Assembly (NCBI GenBank): GCA_964549135.1
Contig: CAZJUJ010000006.1
Coordinates: 1-64,000 of the forward strand
DNA from: RUG563 sp964549135
GTDB taxonomy: Bacteria; Bacillota; Clostridia; Christensenellales; Aristaeellaceae
Reading direction: 5' to 3'
DNA: 64,000 nt
Part shown: piece by piece, positions 59,645 to 64,000 of the stretch
Layout of the letters: every line of letters begins with the position of its first letter
Numbering within the stretch: the stretch's first letter is position 1
Notes under the pieces: model-generated
The model's input: only the letters and a program-made list of their open reading frames with translations
Databases searched by the model: none
What the model was told of the DNA's origin: nothing
Position numbers and translations under genes: made by a program

Positions 59645-59996
59645 CCTTATGGAATCATTGTCATCCGAAAATGCCCCGCGCCAAGCCGCGCCTGGCGGGG
59701 GCATTGCTGTTGCTTCTTGATTTTTGAATTGCCGCTTCACCGGCATTGAATTGGCAGGATTCACCCACGAATCATCCAGGATTGGCTTTCGGAGGGGGAG
59801 GGAAACGAACGGTTCGTCAGCCGCGAAGGATGGCTCCTCCGCAAAAATCCGCGTCCTTTCTGCTTCACTGGCATTCGGCTCGGCTGAATCCCTTCATGAA
59901 ACATCCAGAGCCGGTTTTCGGGAGGGTGCGGGAGGGTGCTTTTGACGCAAAAGCATCCTTCCGCAAAAAATCCCGTTTTCCCCCGTTCCCCGTTCC
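59645..59996. repeat. IR element copy J (altered left half, doubled right arm)
   Basis: The centre has a different stem, AATGCCCCGC/GCGGGGGCATT (59672-59707), still followed by TGCTGTTGCTTCTTG. The right arm is present twice (CGGCATTGAATTGGC...ATCCAGGATTGG, then CTGGCATTCGGC...CATCCAGAGCC). The right hairpin is at 59927-59963 (ATGC type), followed by CCCGTTTTCCCCCGTTCCCCGTTCC. That flank ends at the stop codon of the ROK gene. Confidence 0.85.
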
Positions 59997-61367
59997 TTAC
60001 AGCTCCGGCAGGCTGGCGGCGGCCACGCTCTGGCCCACCCGACGGGAATTTTCGTCGGGGATATGGAGCGTAATTTTTTCGGCCAGTTCGGGGAATTCCT
60101 GATCCAGCACCTCCTGCGCCTTTTTCAGCAGCAGCGCGCCGCCCTCGCCGGAGGTAACGCGGCCCATGATCAGCACATGATCAATTTCATAGAAGCGGGC
60201 ATACCAGGCGATGGAATAGCCAAAGTAAACGCCGATGGATTCATAGATCTTGGCGGCCTCAGGATTGCCGGACAGCATTTCCTTCTGCACCACCTTCAGC
60301 TTTTCGGCGGGCGAAAGCTCAGCGTCCAGGGCAATTCCGGCGGCGGGGGCCAGCTTGATCACGCCGTCCTGAGAGAAATATTTAACGCCGCAGCCCCAAT
60401 CGCCGCTCCATTCATCCACCATGGCATCCTGATTGAAATCCACCGGTGCAAAGGCCAGTTCATTGAGCCAGCCGGTGATATTCATATCCCGATCCACATA
60501 GCCGCCGGCCTCGCTGGTGCCCATGGCGATGCCCAGCACATTGCCCACGCCCAGCTCCATGGCCCCGGCCAGGGCGGTGACATCGCCGTCATTGGCCACC
60601 TCCAGGGGCGCGCCGATTTCCCGGGCGATATCGATATACATGGTTTTGACCTTGCGGGCAAAATCCTCCTTGCTGACCTTGAGGAAGAGCGAAGCTACCA
60701 TGATCTTATTATCAATATACACACCGGCAGAGGAAACGCCGATGGCGTCCACCCGGGGCATATGGCTGGCGGCGCTCTTCATGGCGGAAAGAATGCCGTC
60801 ATAATGATACTGGGGATCGGAATTGATCTTGGGGAACCAGACCACCTCTTCGGAATACACCGCTTCGCCGTCAATCACGGCGGATACCTTCCGGTCGCTT
60901 CCGCCCGCATCAAAGCCGATGCGGCAGCCCTTGAGATGACGGCCCACGCTGCTGGCGGAGGAGCGGGTTACCTTCACTTCCTCCAGGCTCTCGGCATATT
61001 CCACCTCAAAGGGGCGCTCATACACCGTGGCCATGAAATCGGCGTCAAAGGCCCGCTGGCCCCCCGGCTGATAGGCGGCCTTGAGATGCTGATAAATATC
61101 CCGGGAGCCATGCACCACGATCTTATAGCCGCCCCGGGCCCAGAGCATGGTCTTGACCAGCCGATCCATCAGCGGCACCGTCCGCGCATCCGCGCCATCG
61201 GGAAAGACCTTTCCGCAGTAATGATCGCAATAGCCCTGATTGCGCAGAATCAGCACGACGAAATCCACGGCGTTTTCGCTGGCAGACGCCTCTTTTTCAT
61301 AGGCGCGCATTTCCATTTCCAGGGGGCGGAAGGCGGGATCCAGCGGGGCGATAACCTTTAAATTCAT
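59997..61367 (-). CDS. ROK family sugar kinase-like protein
   Basis: This 456-residue protein has an N-terminal extra region of about 150 residues followed by a ROK/actin-like ATPase domain. It shows IGFDAGGSDRKVSAVIDG, GVSSAGVYIDNK, EVANDGDVTALAGAMELG and GIAMGTSEAGGYVD. The phosphate loops and the Asp for hydroxyl activation (NDGD) are present. It is longer than a standard ROK kinase because of the N-terminal region (LRNQGYCDHYCGK), which I do not recognise. It stands downstream of nagA on the same strand and may phosphorylate an amino sugar or its derivative. An AGGAGGATATCGC site precedes the ATG. Confidence 0.82.
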   Translation of the reverse strand: MNLKVIAPLDPAFRPLEMEMRAYEKEASASENAVDFVVLILRNQGYCDHYCGKVFPDGADARTVPLMDRLVKTMLWARGGYKIVVHGSRDIYQHLKAAYQPGGQRAFDADFMATVYERPFEVEYAESLEEVKVTRSSASSVGRHLKGCRIGFDAGGSDRKVSAVIDGEAVYSEEVVWFPKINSDPQYHYDGILSAMKSAASHMPRVDAIGVSSAGVYIDNKIMVASLFLKVSKEDFARKVKTMYIDIAREIGAPLEVANDGDVTALAGAMELGVGNVLGIAMGTSEAGGYVDRDMNITGWLNELAFAPVDFNQDAMVDEWSGDWGCGVKYFSQDGVIKLAPAAGIALDAELSPAEKLKVVQKEMLSGNPEAAKIYESIGVYFGYSIAWYARFYEIDHVLIMGRVTSGEGGALLLKKAQEVLDQEFPELAEKITLHIPDENSRRVGQSVAAASLPEL

Positions 61368-61416
61368 GCGATATCCTCCTTGCAGCAGCCGTTTTTTTGC
61401 CGGGCTGCCGTCTCTT

Positions 61417-62571
61417 TTATTTCCGAACGAATTTGCTTACGCCGCGGACGATGGTTCTGTATACCTCGCAGGCCTCGTCCATCAGGATAATATCGGCATC
61501 CTTGCCGGGGGTGAGGGATCCCTTGACGGCGGCCAGCCCGGCGGATTCGGCGGCATTCAGGGAGGCGGCGCGCACGGCCTGATGCAGCGGAATGGAGGCA
61601 TGATCCCTGAGATTGCGCACGCCATGATTGAAGCGCAGCACACTCCCGGCGATGGTGCCATCCTGCAGGCGGCATTCAATGCCCTTGAGGATGAAAATCT
61701 GGCCGCCGTTCTCATATTCGCCATCCGGCATCCCGGCGGAGCGCAGGGCATCGGTAATCAGCACCAGCTTGTTCCCCTTCATCTTCACCATCAGCGGGAA
61801 AAGACCCTTATTCACATGGAAGGTATCGGGAATCAGCTCGCAATAGACATCGCTGGTCAGGGCCGCGCCCGCCACGCCGGGATCCCGATGCATCATGGGG
61901 GTCATGGCGTTGAAGGTGTGGGTGGAGCGGGTCACGCCCAGATGGAAGGCAGAAATGGCCTGATCATAATTGGCCCCGGTATGGCCGATGGACAGGCAGA
62001 TATCCGTCTTTTCCTTCAATACCTGCACAAACCGGCTGCCCCCGGGCATTTCAGGGGCGCAGGTAAGCACCCGGATAACATCCGCATAGGGCAGCACCCT
62101 TTCCGGCTCCATGGGCAGAATATAGGCCTCGTTCTGCGCGCCCTTCTTGGAGGGATTGATGAAGGGGCCCTCCAGATGACAGCCCATGATCTGCGCGCCC
62201 TCAAATTCGGGGGCCAGGCTCTCCTCCTTCAGCTGACGAATCGGGCCCAGCACCTTTTCAAGCAGCGGCCATTTTTCGGTCAGCGTGGTGGGCAGAAAGG
62301 CGGTGACGCCGTTTTCCAGCAGGCCCTTGGCCATATGGCGCAGGCCGTCGATATCCCCATCGGTGGCATCGGCGCCCTGATAGCCGTGGATATGGGTATC
62401 CACCAGGCCCGGGGATACATACAGGCCCTGGGCATCGATGATTTCATCCGCCGCTTCCCGGGCGGCGCTTTCCTCCACCAGGCCGATGATGCGCTCATTA
62501 TACAATAGCGCCTTTCCCCGGATTTCCGATTCGGGCAGCAGTATGCGCCCGTTGATGATTGCTTTTGTCAT
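61417..62571 (-). CDS. nagA: N-acetylglucosamine-6-phosphate deacetylase
   Basis: This 384-residue amidohydrolase removes acetate from GlcNAc-6-phosphate. Motifs are SPGLVDTHIHGYQGADATDG (metal-binding HxH), CHLEGPFINPSKKGAQNE (metal Glu), SIGHTGANYDQA, STHTFNAMTPMMHRDPG and VLITDALRSAGMPDGEY (catalytic Asp). It is complete at the usual length. The ATG at 62571 is preceded by AAAAAGGAGCG at an 11-base distance. The product would feed NagB (the gene at 33000 is a candidate). It is upstream of the ROK gene, 49 bases apart. Confidence 0.96.
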   Translation of the reverse strand: MTKAIINGRILLPESEIRGKALLYNERIIGLVEESAAREAADEIIDAQGLYVSPGLVDTHIHGYQGADATDGDIDGLRHMAKGLLENGVTAFLPTTLTEKWPLLEKVLGPIRQLKEESLAPEFEGAQIMGCHLEGPFINPSKKGAQNEAYILPMEPERVLPYADVIRVLTCAPEMPGGSRFVQVLKEKTDICLSIGHTGANYDQAISAFHLGVTRSTHTFNAMTPMMHRDPGVAGAALTSDVYCELIPDTFHVNKGLFPLMVKMKGNKLVLITDALRSAGMPDGEYENGGQIFILKGIECRLQDGTIAGSVLRFNHGVRNLRDHASIPLHQAVRAASLNAAESAGLAAVKGSLTPGKDADIILMDEACEVYRTIVRGVSKFVRK

Positions 62572-62614
62572 GCCAAAGCACGCTCCTTTTTGCGCGAATT
62601 TGCTTGATGATGTC

Positions 62615-62643
62615 ATTATAAAATATTTTTTCTTCAATTACAA
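62615..62643 (-). promoter_or_regulatory. Sigma-A promoter for nagA
   Basis: On the minus strand TTGTAA (62643-62638), 17 bases and TATAAT (62620-62615) lie 44 bases upstream of the nagA start. Confidence 0.75.
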
Positions 62644-62718
62644 TAGAAAAAATGCAAAATGGAGCAGATAACCCAAAAAAGTTGGCTGCTGTCCCGGCTT
62701 TTTTCTGCATGCATATGA

Positions 62719-62747
62719 TTGACAGGCGGCAGACGGGGCGATACAAT
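62719..62747 (+). promoter_or_regulatory. Sigma-A promoter for the isomerase gene at 62824
   Basis: A perfect TTGACA (62719-62724), 17 bases and TACAAT (62742-62747) drive the divergent isomerase gene. The two promoters lie back to back, 76 bases apart, so one regulator could control both sides. Confidence 0.85.
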
Positions 62748-62823
62748 ACAGAGGAACGTAAGCACACCGGGGCAAAGCACGCCCCGGCAGCGAAAGCAGC
62801 GAAAGGAAACGGAGGAAAAAAGC

Positions 62824-63732
62824 ATGATTCCCATTGGTGTGCAGACCGGCGGCGCGGAGGAAATTTTCGGCATTGACGGCGCGTATCGGGTGATTAAGGA
62901 GGCCGGCTTTGATGCGGTGGATGTGAATCTGGATCATCTGCTGAGCTATGCGGATATTTCCGAGGGCAGGCATGCACCGGTATTCGACTGCGAAAGCGAG
63001 GAGGAGATGCTGGCCTATTTCAGGCCCTGGAAGGTTGCGGCGGAAAAATATGGCCTGGATCATTATCAGGCCCATGCCCCCTTCCGCACCTATGTGGAGG
63101 GCGCCGGGGAATACAATGATTATCTCATCGAGGTGCTGAAAAAGACCATCATCGGCTGCGATTACATCGGCTGTCATTGCCTGGTGGTGCATCCCTTCTT
63201 CAATGGCTACGATGAAATGATGACCCCGGAGCGGGAATGGCAGCTCAATATCGCCAGCTATGCCCAATTGATCCCCACGGCGAAAAAGCATCATGTGACC
63301 ATCTGCCTGGAAAATATGTTTACTGCCTATCGGGGCAAAATCTATTCCGCCTGCTGCTCCGATTTTGATCTGGCCTGCAAATATATCGATACCCTGAATG
63401 ATATGGCCGGGGAGAAAATCTTTGGCTTCTGTCTGGATACGGGCCATGCGCTGCTGCTGGGCAAGGATATCAAGCAGGCCATGCTCTGCCTGGGGGATCG
63501 CATCCAGGCCTTCCATGTCCATGATAACGATGGGCGCAATGATCAGCATCTGGCCCCCTATATGGGCGTTCTGGATTGGAAGCGCTTCCAGGAGGGATTG
63601 CGGGAAATCGGCTTCCATCGCACCCTGAGCTTTGAAACCTTTAACGCCCTGCAGGTGTTTGATCCCGCCCTGGCCCCCGATGTGCTGCGGCTGATTGCCC
63701 AAACAGGCCGGCTCTTTGCCAATAAGCTGTAA
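62824..63732 (+). CDS. Sugar phosphate isomerase/epimerase (TIM barrel)
   Basis: This 302-residue xylose-isomerase-like barrel has motifs VIKEAGFDAVDVNLDHLLSY, GCHCLVVHPFF, VTICLENMFTAY, FGFCLDTGHALLLG and AFHVHDNDGRNDQH. The Glu, Asp/His and HxHDND metal ligands are complete. A GGAGGAAAAAGC site precedes the ATG. It is divergent from nagA and is the third such barrel in the window. The HDNDGxxD form is common in isomerases acting on amino-sugar and inositol breakdown products; substrate unknown. Confidence 0.9.
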   Translation: MIPIGVQTGGAEEIFGIDGAYRVIKEAGFDAVDVNLDHLLSYADISEGRHAPVFDCESEEEMLAYFRPWKVAAEKYGLDHYQAHAPFRTYVEGAGEYNDYLIEVLKKTIIGCDYIGCHCLVVHPFFNGYDEMMTPEREWQLNIASYAQLIPTAKKHHVTICLENMFTAYRGKIYSACCSDFDLACKYIDTLNDMAGEKIFGFCLDTGHALLLGKDIKQAMLCLGDRIQAFHVHDNDGRNDQHLAPYMGVLDWKRFQEGLREIGFHRTLSFETFNALQVFDPALAPDVLRLIAQTGRLFANKL

Positions 63733-63734
63733 GA

Positions 63735-63880
63735 AGGAACGGGATCCGGGAAATTAGTTTGCGGGAGGAGACGCTTGCGTTAAAGCCCCCTCCCGCAAAC
63801 TTTCGAAAACCAGGGGGATGGGGGAAATTATGCGGGGGAACCGCTTTTGACGCTGCATTTCCTTTGAAAAGCCACTCTCC
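63735..63880. repeat. IR element copy K (terminal hairpins only)
   Basis: One altered terminal hairpin (63761-63796, GCGGGAGG...CCTCCCGC) starts 28 bases after the isomerase stop, preceded by GGAACGGG. CGAAAACC and a second, broken terminal arm GCGGGGGAACCGCTTTTGACGC (seen as GCGGGGGAACC and GCTTTTGACGC, 63834-63853) follow. No inner arms or centre are present. Confidence 0.75.
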
Positions 63881-63913
63881 AAAAATAATCGTCCAAATCT
63901 TGCTTTTTCCCTC

Positions 63914-63942
63914 TTGCTTTTTGCCCGAAAACGTGCTATACT
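63914..63942 (+). promoter_or_regulatory. Strong sigma-A promoter at the window end
   Basis: TTGCTT (63914-63919), exactly 17 bases with extended GTGC, and TATACT (63937-63942) predict a transcript start near 63949. Confidence 0.75.
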
Positions 63943-63948
63943 TACTAG

Positions 63949-64000
63949 GTGCCTGAGAGATCGGCCAAAGGCCGGTGTGCGATGCTTTCCGCATCTCCGC
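63949..64000 (+). ncRNA. 5' end of a possible structured RNA or leader, cut by window end
   Basis: After the promoter the transcript would begin CTAGGTGCCTGAGAG and fold at once into GGCC-AAA-GGCC and GATGC...GCATC stems. No start codon with a ribosome site is seen. The GGTGC-CTGAGA words faintly recall the start of a TPP riboswitch, but its other conserved parts are not visible here. The family cannot be decided from 52 bases. Confidence 0.3.

Noticed and set aside
63949..64000. TPP riboswitch
   Set aside because: Only the GGTGC and CTGAGA words are suggestive. The expected arm between them is missing and the second conserved half is not in the window.

Overview
The window looks like the chromosomal origin region of a spore-forming, GC-rich Clostridia bacterium (Bacillota), probably an uncultured gut lineage related to Christensenellales. 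The evidence is dnaA next to an AT-rich region with DnaA-box-like sequences, then parA and parB; the sporulation genes sigG and spoVT; typical sigma-A promoters and AGGAGG ribosome sites; and a Firmicutes-type type VII (ESX/WXG100) secretion locus. The lineage name is an inference. The sequence is a draft assembly. Its two runs of exactly 100 N are each flanked by the same 55 bases on both sides, as expected when contigs from a k=55 assembler are joined across a repeat.

Layout. 0-5.5 kb: dnaA, oriC, a small unknown protein, parA, parB and a beta-lactamase-fold hydrolase. 5.5-10.3 kb: two Gfo/Idh/MocA dehydrogenases, sigG and spoVT. 10.4-11.3 kb: a 100-bp-unit tandem repeat. 11.3-16.4 kb: an AraC regulator divergent from two large carbohydrate-related proteins (DUF5107-like and GH/DUF6067-like). 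16.8-25.8 kb: a PHP phosphoesterase, a DegV protein, a class A penicillin-binding protein, a membrane-anchored ImmA/IrrE-like peptidase, an anti-sigma/ECF sigma pair and a lipoprotein. 26.2-37.2 kb: a sugar locus with an AraC regulator, a dehydrogenase, TIM-barrel isomerases, a YtcQ/LplB/LplC-type ABC importer, a NagB-like deaminase, a ribulose-phosphate-epimerase-like enzyme and an MFS transporter. 37.6-56.8 kb: a type VII-like secretion locus. 57-64 kb: DUF3343 and a cysteine desulfurase, tRNA-Ser(CGA), a small P-loop kinase, a ROK protein, NagA, another TIM-barrel isomerase, and the promoter and 5' end of an unidentified transcript.

Two features stand out. First, a family of intergenic elements (eleven copies or remnants, A-K) has one plan: a terminal hairpin, an inner arm, a central terminator-like hairpin, the complementary inner arm and a second terminal hairpin. 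Terminal stems differ between copies but change on both sides together, and most copies begin within about 20 bp of a neighbouring stop codon, often between convergent genes. They look like a non-coding mobile or terminator element that has spread through 3' intergenic space. Second, the secretion locus couples an EssC-like three-ATPase motor and six WXG100-like proteins to two zinc-ribbon Ser/Thr kinases, a half-kinase pseudokinase with a membrane stalk, a PP2C phosphatase, several FHA domains, a ubiquitin-like YukD protein, a LytTR regulator and a lipase-like protein with a C-terminal WXG100-like domain. No EsaA or EssA homologue was recognised. A one-base deletion in a G5 tract appears to split one membrane/FHA protein into two reading frames.

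The sugar genes suggest import and breakdown of amino sugars or modified glycans: ABC import, dehydrogenase/isomerase processing, then NagA and NagB towards glycolysis, under AraC control.
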